From positions 68,791 to 132,790 of the forward strand of contig CAVWLB010000006.1 of the NCBI GenBank assembly GCA_963755695.1: 64,000 nucleotides of DNA. The letters run 5' to 3'. Origin of the DNA: QHWT01 sp963755695 (GTDB lineage Bacteria > Acidobacteriota > Vicinamibacteria > Vicinamibacterales > 2-12-FULL-66-21). Made by a program: the position numbers and the translations under genes. Position 1 is the stretch's first letter, and the number at the start of each line of letters is the position of its first letter. This document shows positions 17,988 to 26,774 of this stretch, in pieces. Under the pieces are notes generated by a model. That model worked only from the letters and a program-made list of their open reading frames with translations, searched no databases and had not been told where the DNA came from.

Positions 17988-18506
17988 TACGATTGGGTCC
18001 TTTCAGTAGGAACCGGCGCTGGCCACCGCGCCGCCGCTGCCCGAATCGAGCGCGCGCACAGTTCGAGGTGGATGTTGGCCCGTCGCGCGCAGCATTGATG
18101 CCTGTCCGTGGACGCCAGACACACGTTTCCCGATAGTAACACCTGGTCGGTATCGCCGCTGTGCGAAACAGAACATTCACGTCAGCGGCCGCTCCCTGTG
18201 CAATCGAGGACACTCTGGCGGTGCGGTCCCGAGGACTACGGCGGAGAAATGGGAATCGATACCACGGACACCGAGGGGCAGTTTTGCGCGGATTCACCGG
18301 AATGATCGAGGGATGCGCTGCAGCGTGGCGATCTCGCCGCACTCGGTCGTGGCCTGTTTGTCTTCGGCGGATCTGAAAACACGTCCTTCAGACATGCGTC
18401 GAGCGTTTCCGTCTGCTCGAGCCGAAATGGCCTCATGCTAAAGACCACCGGTGGCGCGCCGGGTCGCTAATTGGTCTGACTCTAGGTACAGTCTTGCGGT
18501 CTGCGG
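17988..18506. other. Intergenic region between kaiB and the SpoIIE gene
   Basis: About 520 bp. No kaiC remnant or other gene is recognisable on either strand. It contains the kaiB ribosome binding site (AAAGGA near 18000) and presumably its promoter. Confidence 0.5.
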
Positions 18507-20999
18507 CTACGTGGCTTCAGTCACTTTCATGATGACTGAGGCGATGTCGTCGCGCTGGGCCTCTCCGGCGGCAAACGTCCGCGCCGCGTGGTAGATGCCT
18601 TCAGCGATTTCTCGCGCTCCCTCGTGCAGATGCGCCCGCACATGATTGAGTACCCGGTCGTATCCGAATTCCTCATCGTCGGCCGTCGAAGTCTCGCTCG
18701 CGCCGTCGGTGCACAGGACGAGCGTGTGTCCACGTTCGAGCAGGAACGTGCGGGTTGAAAACACGGCTTCACTGAACATGCCAAGCGGCACTCCCGTGCT
18801 GGGGATCACCGCTTCGGTCTCGCCCGTGCAGTTCAGCAGGAAACCCGGCGGGTGGCCGGCGCTCGCGCACTCCAGCGTCTTGCGACGCGGGTCGAGGCGC
18901 GACAGCAGCAACGTGACGAACCGGTTCTCCGGCAGGTCGGCGACAAGAACCTGGTTCGCGCGAGCGAGAATCTCGCCGACGTCCAACCCGAGCGCCGCGA
19001 ATGATCGCACGTAGGCGCGCGTCATGGCCATGACGAGCGCGGCGTCCAGACCATGTCCGCTGATGTCGCCGATCGCAATGTAGCAAGAGCCGTCCGCGGC
19101 CTGGATCATATCGATGTAGTCCCCGCCCGTCTCATCCGATGGATAGGTGGATGCCGCGATGTCGAAGCCGGGCACGCGAACCGTCGCGGTGTAGAAGCGC
19201 TGCTGTACTTCGCGGGCAAGCCGTAGCTGAGTCTGCTGCTCCTGGTGCCGGCGCGTCTCGGTAACGTCTTTGAGCACGGACACGAAGTGCGTGATGCTTC
19301 CGCGGGAATCCTTCATGGGCGTAATGGTCTGTTCCGCCCAATAGTGCTCGCCGTTCTTCCGGGAATTGACGAGAGTCCCGCGAAACGGCTCTCCGCGGAG
19401 CAGCGCATTCCACATCTCGTCGTAATGGGCGTCGTCATGCTGTCCCGACTTGACGAGGCGTGGCGTGCGGCCGATGGCCTCCTCGCGCGTATACCCGGTG
19501 GTCGTCTCGAACGCCTTATTCACGTACTCGATGCGTCCGCTGCTGTCGGTTACGATGACGCTGTCGGCAGTCTGCTCCACGGCTTCTGACAGGAGCAGGA
19601 CGGTTTCATGCTCGCGCCGGCGTTCGTATTCGGCGCGTTTGTGGTCCGTGATGTCGCTGACCATCTTCAGAACGCCGGTGAACGCGCCGACTTCGTCGAA
19701 GGTGGGGGTGCGTGAGACGAGCGTCCACAGCTCCGATCCATCCTTCCTGCGATAGCGTTCCTGGAGCTGCTCATTGACGGGCTCACAAGGGTGCCGCAGG
19801 TCAGCGGGTTTTGGCCGCCAGTCCTCTTCGAAGACGAAGTCGAACAGGCTCCGGCCGAGCATCTCCGGGACCGTGTAGCCCAGGAGCGAGGCGAGCCGCT
19901 GGTTCGCAAAGATGGTCACGAATTGGGAGTCGAGCATCCAGATGCCGTCGTTCGCCGTTTCGACGATCCGGCGGTACCTCCGGTCGCTGTCCGCCACACC
20001 TTCAAGGCGTGCGTGCTTGCGTATGAAGTGTGACCTCTCCGCGATGGCGGCCGCGAGCGTCAGCCCTGAAACAGAGATCACCGCAAGGAACGCCTGGAGC
20101 AGCGCGGCGTTGTGCGCAGGGGTGCTTCCCGAAAACGGCCCCCGCCCGAGGCCCGTCTCCCACACGACGACGTAGGCCACCAGAAAGACCACGGCGGTCG
20201 CGCCGCATGTCTCGAACCGGATGGCTCCCCACAACACGAAGGGAGTCATGGCGGCCGCCAGCACTATCCCGCTCTGCTCGATTCCACTCGCATGGTGGAA
20301 CATGAGCAGCGATGTAACTGCCACGCTTGCGAGCAGTGCGCCGAGTTCCGCGGCCTGGCGGGAATTGATCCTCCTGTCGAAAAGCGTCAGCGCCAGGGGG
20401 GTCAGAATCAGCACGCCCATCGCATCGCCGAGCCACCATACCGCCCACGCGCGGCCGAACGTGACCCAGGGAGCGCCGCCCGTGCCGAAGAGAACCGTGA
20501 CTCCAACGCAGGCGCTGATTGCCGCCGCGGTCGGGGCCGCAATGATGATGGCGAACACGTCCTTCAGACGGGTGGGCGAAGGCGTGAGACCGGAGATCTG
20601 CCGCGTCAACCAGGCGCCGGCGAGCGGGCCTGCCGTGTTGCCGACCGCGATGCCGAGGGCGGCCAGCGCAGGAATGGGCGTGAAGAGATTCACGAGGAAT
20701 GCCGCGGTCGCGATCGCCGGCCACACGCGATAGCCCGCGAGTAGCAAAGCAGCCATCGCGATCCCAGCGGCGGGCCACACGGGCGAGACGTTGCCGCTCG
20801 TGAACGGGACAGTCAGACCGATCCTGCCGCCGAGCAGATAGGCCGCGAAAACAAGGCCCAGTTCAAGAACGTATCTTGCCGCGGGAGTCGACCAGAAGGC
20901 ATCAAATGAGGCGAACGGCTGTGACGACTGCAATGGCTGAGCCGGATCCGCCTCCCACACGCTTGCACTCCGGGCTATTTGCCACGTCATCCATTCCAT
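18507..20999 (-). CDS. MASE1-PAS-PAS-SpoIIE (PP2C) membrane phosphatase
   Basis: About 830 residues. A multi-helix MASE1-type sensor occupies roughly residues 30-330 (YVLELGLVFAAYLLGGRIGL, WPAAGIAMAALLLAGYRVWP). Two PAS domains follow (IVETANDGIWMLDSQFVTIF and DSVIVTDSSGRIEYVNKAFE). The C-terminal RsbU/SpoIIE phosphatase has the metal-binding motifs DETGGDYIDMI, GDISGHGLDAALVMA, ASAGHPPGFLL, LCTDGASET and QRDDIASVIM. Such proteins dephosphorylate anti-anti-sigma factors in partner-switching cascades. The start is placed at MEWMTWQ (20999); an ATG at 21026 is also possible, and the open frame beyond it overlaps the divergent AraC gene and is not coding. No cognate anti-sigma or STAS gene is nearby. 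Confidence 0.93.
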   Translation of the reverse strand: MEWMTWQIARSASVWEADPAQPLQSSQPFASFDAFWSTPAARYVLELGLVFAAYLLGGRIGLTVPFTSGNVSPVWPAAGIAMAALLLAGYRVWPAIATAAFLVNLFTPIPALAALGIAVGNTAGPLAGAWLTRQISGLTPSPTRLKDVFAIIIAAPTAAAISACVGVTVLFGTGGAPWVTFGRAWAVWWLGDAMGVLILTPLALTLFDRRINSRQAAELGALLASVAVTSLLMFHHASGIEQSGIVLAAAMTPFVLWGAIRFETCGATAVVFLVAYVVVWETGLGRGPFSGSTPAHNAALLQAFLAVISVSGLTLAAAIAERSHFIRKHARLEGVADSDRRYRRIVETANDGIWMLDSQFVTIFANQRLASLLGYTVPEMLGRSLFDFVFEEDWRPKPADLRHPCEPVNEQLQERYRRKDGSELWTLVSRTPTFDEVGAFTGVLKMVSDITDHKRAEYERRREHETVLLLSEAVEQTADSVIVTDSSGRIEYVNKAFETTTGYTREEAIGRTPRLVKSGQHDDAHYDEMWNALLRGEPFRGTLVNSRKNGEHYWAEQTITPMKDSRGSITHFVSVLKDVTETRRHQEQQTQLRLAREVQQRFYTATVRVPGFDIAASTYPSDETGGDYIDMIQAADGSCYIAIGDISGHGLDAALVMAMTRAYVRSFAALGLDVGEILARANQVLVADLPENRFVTLLLSRLDPRRKTLECASAGHPPGFLLNCTGETEAVIPSTGVPLGMFSEAVFSTRTFLLERGHTLVLCTDGASETSTADDEEFGYDRVLNHVRAHLHEGAREIAEGIYHAARTFAAGEAQRDDIASVIMKVTEAT

Positions 21000-21056
21000 G
21001 AGAACACCACACCGACGACGCGCCATTGACGTGTCGCGCCAATCCGTTGATAGTGA

Positions 21057-22112
21057 GTGCCACAAATTGCCGTGAACAGTACGAAGCGTGGTCCGACCGG
21101 TACCCCACGGTCTCGCCAGACCTCTACCGTTCTTGCGTGGATCCTGCCACACCTGCTCGCGCACGTGGCAGAGTGCGGTTACGACGCGACCCCACTGCGG
21201 CGACTCCCGGGGCTCGCGGGACGGGACCTCGACGACCCTGACGTGCGCATCGCCGACTCTTCGGCCGCCGAGGCGTGGCATCTGGCCGAACAGATCACAG
21301 GAGACGACGCGATTGGCCTTCACATGGCACAGTCGATTCCTGCCGGCGCCTTGGACATCTTCGAGTACGCATTCCGTTCGAGCCCGACCGTCGGTTCCGG
21401 CCTGGACCAACTTGCCCGCTACGTTCGGGCGGTCATCGATCGCGCCGCCGCCGAACTCGCCATCGTTGGCGATGCGCTGGCATTCACCTGGGTCAAGCCC
21501 GCGCAGCCACATCGGGTCGAGTTCGCGTTCGCCCTGATTGTCCGCATGGCCCGTGAGGCCACGGGCATATCCCTCGCCCCCCGGGAGGTCCACTTCGCGC
21601 ACCGGCCCCCGGAGAGCCGGCTCGAGCATCGCACGTTCTTCCGTTCGCCAGTTCGATTCGGCGAGTCTTCGAATCACCTCCTGTTCTCTCGAACGGACCT
21701 GGCGCTTCCGCTGCGAAGCGCCGATCCGGCACTCTCGAGGATCGTGCGCCGCCGTTTGGACAAGATGCTGAAGCAGATTCCCCGGCAGGACTCGATCGGA
21801 ACGCAGGTCCGGCGCGTGTTGATTGATAACCTGGCTGGCGGGAAGCTGACTGCCGCCCCAATCGCCCGAGGCCTGAGCCTGAGCGAACGAACGCTCCATC
21901 GGCGTCTCCGGGCCGAGAACACCTCGTTCGCAGACATCCTCGACGCGACCCGCGGCGAGCTCGCGAAGAGCCTTCTGCCGCAGCCGGGGATCGGGATCGG
22001 CGAGATCGCCTTCCTGCTCGGCTACTCCGAGCCATCGGCGTTTCACAGATTCTTCCGACGGTGGACGGGCAGCACGCCGCTCGACTACCGTCGTGCGGTC
22101 CGGTCAGTGTAA
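21057..22112 (+). CDS. AraC-family regulator with arabinose-binding-like N-terminus
   Basis: 351 residues. Residues about 20-230 match the N-terminal ligand domain of the OruR/ArgR-like AraC subgroup (LLAHVAECGYDATPLRRLPG, AAEAWHLAEQITGDDAIGLH, DIFEYAFRSSPTVGSGLDQL). The C-terminus has two HTH motifs: APIARGLSLSERTLHRRLRA and EIAFLLGYSEPSAFHRFFRR, ending WTGSTPLDYRR. It is divergent from the MASE1 gene with under 60 bp between starts, so the two promoters overlap and it may control that gene. Effector unknown. Confidence 0.9.
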   Translation: MPQIAVNSTKRGPTGTPRSRQTSTVLAWILPHLLAHVAECGYDATPLRRLPGLAGRDLDDPDVRIADSSAAEAWHLAEQITGDDAIGLHMAQSIPAGALDIFEYAFRSSPTVGSGLDQLARYVRAVIDRAAAELAIVGDALAFTWVKPAQPHRVEFAFALIVRMAREATGISLAPREVHFAHRPPESRLEHRTFFRSPVRFGESSNHLLFSRTDLALPLRSADPALSRIVRRRLDKMLKQIPRQDSIGTQVRRVLIDNLAGGKLTAAPIARGLSLSERTLHRRLRAENTSFADILDATRGELAKSLLPQPGIGIGEIAFLLGYSEPSAFHRFFRRWTGSTPLDYRRAVRSV

Positions 22113-22323
22113 ATGTCGGATCTGGAGGCCATCGTGCACGAACGTGGACGAGGCGCTCGACGGCCTTGCCGAGCGTCTCCGGCGGGATCGACTGCCGGGA
22201 CGAAGTCGGGACCCGCCACGGCTGCCTCTGCGTCTTCGCGGCCCCCGGAGGAAGTCGATGCAGCGGTTGTGCCATGCGAGGAACGTCGGCATCACACGTC
22301 CACACCGAACGCGCACCGAAGCC

Positions 22324-22563
22324 CATTCATGGCGTGATCGTGAACGGGGAGGTAGGTGCCGACGTGCCGCAATTCCGAGCTGGCGACGATGTGTTCGGCG
22401 CATGCGATGGCGCCTGCGCGGAATATGCGCGCGTCTGGCAAGACAGGCTCGCGCTAAAGCCGGCCAACCTCACGTTTGAAGAAGCCGCCACCGTTCCGAC
22501 CTCCGCGCTCGCTGCCTCCACGCACTTCGCGATGTGGGAAGAGTGGAACCCTCGGACGCAGTG
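22324..22563 (+). pseudogene. Fragment of an MDR-type quinone/alcohol dehydrogenase
   Basis: Reads GVIVNGEVGADVPQFRAGDD then VFGACDGACAEYARVWQDRL and ALKPANLTFEEAATVPTSAL, the central catalytic-domain region of zinc-independent MDR oxidoreductases. Neither the N-terminus nor the Rossmann domain is present. The C-terminal half of a related gene survives separately at 44957-45381; whether both came from one gene cannot be judged. Confidence 0.72.
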
Positions 22564-22662
22564 ATGCCGACGACGGCGGGCCGCTACCCAAAGAACGACA
22601 AGCAAATGTTGACACCGCCTGTACCTGCGAGCGTCCCGATTGCACCACTAGGTGGAGGGCAA

Positions 22663-23607
22663 TCACGCACCCACCATCTCAACAGGCAGCGCTGTCTGCT
22701 CGACGCCGAGAGCTACGTTTGTGACCTTTACGATGACCGAGGTAATGTCATCGTGTTGTGGCTCCGAGGCACTAAACGATCGCGCGGCACTATAGATGCC
22801 CGCCGCGATTTCGTGCGCGGTATTACTCGCGTGTGTCCGGACATACTGGATCACTGCATCGCGGCCGAACTCCATGCCGTTCGAATCTGAGGTCTCGGTT
22901 GCGCCGTCCGTGCCGAGCACCAGAATCTGTTCGGCCCTGAACTGGCATTGACGGGTCGCAAACGTAGCGTCGGCAAACAGGCCGAGTGGGACTCCGGTGC
23001 TCTCCATGATGCAGTCGATTACCCCTGAACCATTTAGAAGCACGCCGGGAATGTGTCCGGCGCTCGCGTACGCCATGCTCCCGGCCTGCACGTCGAGGCG
23101 TACGAGTAGCATTGTGACGTAGCGATTCTCTTCGAGATCTCCGACGATCGCCTGGTTCGCGCGTCTGAGAACTTCTCCGACATCCATTCCCAATGTGGCA
23201 AAGGAGCGCATGTACGCGCGCGTCAGTGCCATGATCAGGGCGGCATCAAAGCCATGGCCGCTAACGTCGCCGATCGCTACGTACAGGATGCCGTTCGGTG
23301 CTTCGATGAAGTCGAAATAGTCGCCACCGGTCTCGTCCGACGGATAACTGGCTGCGGCAATATCGAAGCCGGGGAGACGAGGCGACAAGGGATAGAATCG
23401 CTGCTGCACTGCGCGCGCGAGACGAAGCTGCACTTCTTGTTCGTTGTACTTGCGCGCTTCGGTCACATCCTTGATGACGGCCACAAAGTGCGTGACGGTT
23501 CCTTGAGGGTCCTTGATCGGGGTGAGGGTCTGGTTCGCCCAGTACCAGTTCGCCTGTCTTCTTGCGATTGATCACCGTCCCTTGGTACGGCTCGCCGGCC
23601 AGCAAGG
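22663..23607 (-). pseudogene. PAS-SpoIIE phosphatase gene truncated by IS copy 2
   Basis: The intact 3' part (22663-23484) encodes a SpoIIE/PP2C domain with DETGGDYFDFI, GDVSGHGFDAALIMA, SAGHIPGVLL, LGTDGATET and QHDDITSVIV. It is paralogous to the C-terminus of the 18507 protein but diverged. Just upstream a PAS end is visible (LLAGEPYQGTVINRKKTGE), with a frameshift near 23548 separating it from YWANQTLTPIKDPQGTVTHF. The reading stops at about 23607 where the IS begins. The 5' half of the gene is not on the other side of the IS, so this is more than a simple insertion. The phosphatase domain could only be made from an internal start such as 23484. Confidence 0.85.
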
Positions 23608-24889
23608 GGTTGTCGTTGGTGAAAACCCGATCTGCAGCCCGTTGGTCGCCCAGACGTAATTCTCAAATGGTCGCGATACACCGTTGACATCGGCTGGAGT
23701 CCAAACACGCCCTCAACGAGCACCGTGAAATGCTGCCACCGCGGATTGCCTTCGCTGTCGTCAGACTCGGCGCGGGAGTGTGCGTGGGTTACGCTGCTCG
23801 GCGTTCGTATCGATGGTGAAGACCACCGACTTGCGGAATGGCGACCACCCGTCCCGCGCTGGGCGCCGCAGTCTCGCGCGGCACCGGCGAATCCTTGTCG
23901 AGCGAGAGATGCGTTCGCGAACGGTGGTAGTAGGCGACGTAAGCGTTCAAGACGCGTCGCAGGCCGCGCGCGTTCCAGACGATGACGTGGTCGAGGCATT
24001 CGCGGCGAATCGATCCGATCAGCCGCTCCGCGTACGCGTTCTGCCACGGTGAGCGCGGCGCGGTGACGACTTCGTGAATCTCCATCGCTGTCGCCGTGGT
24101 GGCCCACCCGTGAAAGGCGGAATCCCGATCCCGGACGAGATCGCACGGCGTTTCGTTCCACGGGAAGGCCTCGCGGAGTTGCTGCGCCGTCCACGTCGCG
24201 GTCGGATGGTCGGTGATGGCCACATGCACGATGCGTCGGCGCTCGTGGGCGAGGATCACCAGGACGAACAGCAGGCGGCACGTCGCCGTCGGCACGACGA
24301 AGAAATCCGCGGCGGCGATCTGGCCAAGGTGATTCGCCAGGAACGTGTGCCACGTCGGTGACGGCGGCCGTCTTGGGCGGGCCTTGTACTTCGCAACCGT
24401 CGCCTGGCTCACGTTCAGGCCCAGCTTGCGCAACTCGCCGTGAATCCGTGGCGCGCCCCACAATGGATTGGCCTGCGACATCGTCCGAATCAGCGCCCGT
24501 ACCTCAGCCGACACGGTGGGTCTGCCGATGCGTCGCCGACTTTTCCACGCCCAGAACAAGCGAAAGCCTCGGCGATGCCACGCGATGACCGTCTCCGGTT
24601 GAACGATGACAAGCGCCGTGCGCCAGTTCGCCCAGACGCGCGACAGCCAGATCCAGAGGCATCGGTCAACCTTTCCGAGAGCGAGGCGGTGCGAGTGTGA
24701 TCGCTGCAGCACCTGCAGTTGGTGGTGTAGCGCCAGCACTTCGAGGTGCAGCGCAATCCGCGATCGGATCAGCCCTCGGAAGGTCAGGAAGGCCGAAATC
24801 AGCACAGAGCGCATCACCGAAGAGCCTAATCTTCGCTCGCGGTAAGCGCAACGACTGCAACACAAAAGGCCTTTTCAGTAGACACAGGC
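23608..24889 (-). mobile_element. IS element, copy 2 of 3
   Basis: Same element as 1041-2314 with few substitutions. The left end GGTTGTCGTTGGTGAAAA matches the copy 1/3 end at 15 of 18 positions. The right end TTTTCAGTAGACACAGGC completes the inverted repeat. No target duplication is visible, and the genes on the two sides are unrelated (SpoIIE phosphatase; TonB receptor fragment), which indicates IS-associated deletion or recombination. Confidence 0.88.
23789..24814 (-). CDS. IS transposase (copy 2)
   Basis: 341 codons from the ATG at 24814. It differs from copy 1 at a single visible residue near the C-terminus (LSLDKDSPV instead of LSLDRDSPV). The DDE residues in AADFFVVPT, LVRDRDSAF and NAYAERLIGS are intact, so this copy is potentially active. 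The near identity to copy 1 suggests recent transposition or gene conversion. Confidence 0.88.
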   Translation of the reverse strand: MRSVLISAFLTFRGLIRSRIALHLEVLALHHQLQVLQRSHSHRLALGKVDRCLWIWLSRVWANWRTALVIVQPETVIAWHRRGFRLFWAWKSRRRIGRPTVSAEVRALIRTMSQANPLWGAPRIHGELRKLGLNVSQATVAKYKARPRRPPSPTWHTFLANHLGQIAAADFFVVPTATCRLLFVLVILAHERRRIVHVAITDHPTATWTAQQLREAFPWNETPCDLVRDRDSAFHGWATTATAMEIHEVVTAPRSPWQNAYAERLIGSIRRECLDHVIVWNARGLRRVLNAYVAYYHRSRTHLSLDKDSPVPRETAAPSAGRVVAIPQVGGLHHRYERRAA

Positions 24890-24897
24890 GCTACGTG

Positions 24898-25198
24898 ATG
24901 ACAGCGCGCTTCTCTGCGACGCGCAAGGACGAGGAACATCGACGTGGCGACGTGTCGGAGCACGATATTCAGGACACTGTCTTCGCAGAGATGGCAATGC
25001 GCGGTACCGCGCCACGGCAGACATGGGTGGGGGGCATCGCGTTCGAACGTTCAACGCTCGATCCGCGAGACCAGCCGCAATTCTCCTACGGTTACAACGT
25101 TCCCGGCGCATTCGCCCAGGACGACATCGAGGTGAGCCGATGGCTGACACTCTCGGCAAGCGGACGCGTCGATGTACACAACGAGTTCGGCACGTTCT
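24898..25198 (+). pseudogene. TonB-dependent receptor fragment
   Basis: Reads TWVGGIAFERSTLDPRDQPQ, FSYGYNVPGAFAQDDIEVSR and WLTLSASGRVDVHNEFGTFL, a beta-strand-rich stretch typical of the barrel of TonB-dependent outer-membrane receptors. It starts next to the IS end and stops at about 25198, where sequence changes to a sigma-factor scrap on the other strand. No plug domain and no C-terminal strand remain. Confidence 0.75.
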
Positions 25199-25385
25199 TG
25201 CGAGCTAGCGCACCGCAGAGCGCCTCACGCGCGCGCGATAGTCTCGACATCACGGTCCCCACGACGTCTGCCAGTTCTCGGTGGGGCAAACCCTCGAGCC
25301 CGCGGAGCACGAGCAGTTGATGAAAACGATCCGGCGCGTTGCTCGTCGTCCGCTCGACCAACGCGACGTCATCGGTCTGAAGCAA
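25199..25385 (-). pseudogene. ECF sigma factor region 4 fragment
   Basis: The minus frame reads HQLLVLRGLEGLPHRELADV then VGTVMSRLSRAREAL, the sigma-70 region 4 helix-turn-helix of ECF factors. A few residues expected between ADVV and GTVMSRL are deleted. Region 2 is absent. A joined gene scrap. Confidence 0.75.
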
Positions 25386-25412
25386 TAACGTTTGTGGAGA
25401 CGTCGTTCCAAT

Positions 25413-25862
25413 TCATTCTCGAAACACATGCGGGACGTACCAGCGGGCGTAGGTTGCCACTCCCGACAAGAGCACGACCCACCAGAGCGCTAGTACCGTT
25501 CGCATCCAGCGCTTGTACTTGGTGATGCGGAATTTCTCCGGCAAAACGCTCGTGCCCGCGGCCAGTAGAATGTACAATCCCGCGATTTCGGTGATCATTC
25601 CGAGCGCCGCGTGTGCCGTCGCCAGTGCGTAGTAAGGCTTGCCAAGTTTGAGCGGTATCTTCGGACTTACATGAGCACGAAAAGAAGGAATCATCACGAG
25701 CACAATCACGGCAAGGTTGAGAAGCACGATCGCCGACTGGCACCACGCGTGGGCCCGAAACCTGCGCATGCGCGCGAGGAGAGCGCCGATGAGCAGCCCC
25801 ACTCCCATGGCAATCTCAAGGAGCAGAATCAAGTTGGCGTATGGAGGAGCCACGGTTCCCAT
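25413..25862 (-). CDS. DUF420-like four-helix membrane protein
   Basis: 149 residues with four hydrophobic helices: ANLILLLEIAMGVGLLIGALLA, SAIVLLNLAVIVLVMIP, ALGMITEIAGLYILLAAG and TVLALWWVVLLSGVATYARW. Helix pattern and His positions (HAWCQS, ATAHAALG) resemble DUF420 proteins found near respiratory oxidase genes. It is last in a four-gene minus-strand run (27740 to 25413) with short spacings, probably an operon. A role in membrane redox chemistry or copper handling is suggested by the cupredoxin upstream, not shown. Confidence 0.78.
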   Translation of the reverse strand: MGTVAPPYANLILLLEIAMGVGLLIGALLARMRRFRAHAWCQSAIVLLNLAVIVLVMIPSFRAHVSPKIPLKLGKPYYALATAHAALGMITEIAGLYILLAAGTSVLPEKFRITKYKRWMRTVLALWWVVLLSGVATYARWYVPHVFRE

Positions 25863-25894
25863 GCCTTCACTTCACAACATCGTCTCCGGCGAGT

Positions 25895-26350
25895 CTAGCC
25901 GGGCCCGTTCACGCCAGTGAGAAACCCGCCGAGATGCCCCGTCAACCCTACGAGTAGTACCGCGACTGCTTCGAATGGCAGGCGGTATGTTGGCAAGGAT
26001 GCCGCCGGATGGTGCCGCACACGCCAGTGGATCCAACACGCCAGCCAGATCACCACACTCGATATGCAACCCAGCACCAGGTGCATCAACAGAATCCCTT
26101 TCAGCATTTGCCCCTCGAGCGCCCATTGCCACGCTGCAAAGCCGGTCGCCACGGCTGGCACGGTCGAGACTGCAGCAAGCAGCAGATTGAAAGAGGCCGC
26201 CGCGGCCAGTGTCCGGTTCTTCGTCCACTGCGCGAGATAGTCGAACGCCACGGCCGTGATAAACAACGCAATCGGGAAGTGAATCAGCACGACATGCTGG
26301 GCGTGCTTCGCGAGAACCACAGTTCTGATGTCGAAGGGATTCACACGCAT
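25895..26350 (-). CDS. DUF2231-type membrane protein
   Basis: 151 residues with four helices. The first includes HVVLIHFPIALFITAVAFDY, the typical DUF2231 opening with a conserved His-Phe-Pro; the second VSTVPAVATGFAAWQWALEG; the third LLMHLVLGCISSVVIWLACW; the last FEAVAVLLVGLTGHLGGFLTG. Conserved His residues in membrane helices hint at haem or metal binding. It lies 8 bp after the cupredoxin gene on the same strand, so they are almost certainly cotranscribed. Confidence 0.85.
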   Translation of the reverse strand: MRVNPFDIRTVVLAKHAQHVVLIHFPIALFITAVAFDYLAQWTKNRTLAAAASFNLLLAAVSTVPAVATGFAAWQWALEGQMLKGILLMHLVLGCISSVVIWLACWIHWRVRHHPAASLPTYRLPFEAVAVLLVGLTGHLGGFLTGVNGPG

Positions 26351-26357
26351 CGTCCCC

Positions 26358-26714
26358 TCACTGCACCACGACCTTGCCGGTCATCTTCGGGTGAATTGAA
26401 CAGAAGTAGGTAAAAGTTCCCGGCGTGCTGAAGGTAAAGGAAAACTTTTCGTCGGTATCCAGCACCTTTGACTTGAACGCCTTGTCCGTACTCACCACCG
26501 TGTGTGGAATATCGTCGCGATTCGTCCACGTGATGGTGGTGCCCGCCATCACCGTCAGCTCCGGCGGTCCGAAAGTAAAGTTGTCGATCTTGACCTCCAT
26601 CGTTGCGGGCTTCGGCTGTGCGCTGGCCGTGACATTTCCCGCTCTGGCGCCCAGCCCCGCGATTCCCAGCCCCAACGCCGCCAAGAACACTCCAGTAGAC
26701 ATACTTCTCCTCAT
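26358..26714 (-). CDS. Exported plastocyanin-like cupredoxin
   Basis: About 118 residues from the ATG at 26714, chosen for the AAAGGA just upstream. A Sec signal peptide (MSTGVFLAALGLGIAGLGARAG) is followed by a cupredoxin domain. The type-1 copper ligands are all visible: His in IPHTVVST, then Cys, His and Met in YFCSIHPKMTGKVVV. It would carry electrons or bind copper in the periplasm. It sits between a Tat-exported phosphoesterase and DUF2231, a redox/periplasmic module. Confidence 0.9.
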   Translation of the reverse strand: MRRSMSTGVFLAALGLGIAGLGARAGNVTASAQPKPATMEVKIDNFTFGPPELTVMAGTTITWTNRDDIPHTVVSTDKAFKSKVLDTDEKFSFTFSTPGTFTYFCSIHPKMTGKVVVQ

Positions 26715-26774
26715 ATTGATTCCTTTCTTTGTCTGCACTGATTTGTTGACCTGTTGTTTGTGTTTTGTTGACTC

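Noticed and set aside
17998..18013. Solo IS end (CTACTGAAAGGACC resembles the IS terminal repeat)
   Set aside because: The match is short, no IS DNA adjoins it, and AAAGGA is better explained as the kaiB ribosome binding site.
17988..18506. kaiC remnant upstream of kaiB
   Set aside because: No Walker A or KaiC-like motif in any frame.
21000..22046. N-terminal extension of the MASE1-SpoIIE frame to 1179 codons
   Set aside because: The extra 350 codons overlap, antisense, the intact AraC gene and carry no domain; MASE1 begins right after the ATG near 20999-21026.
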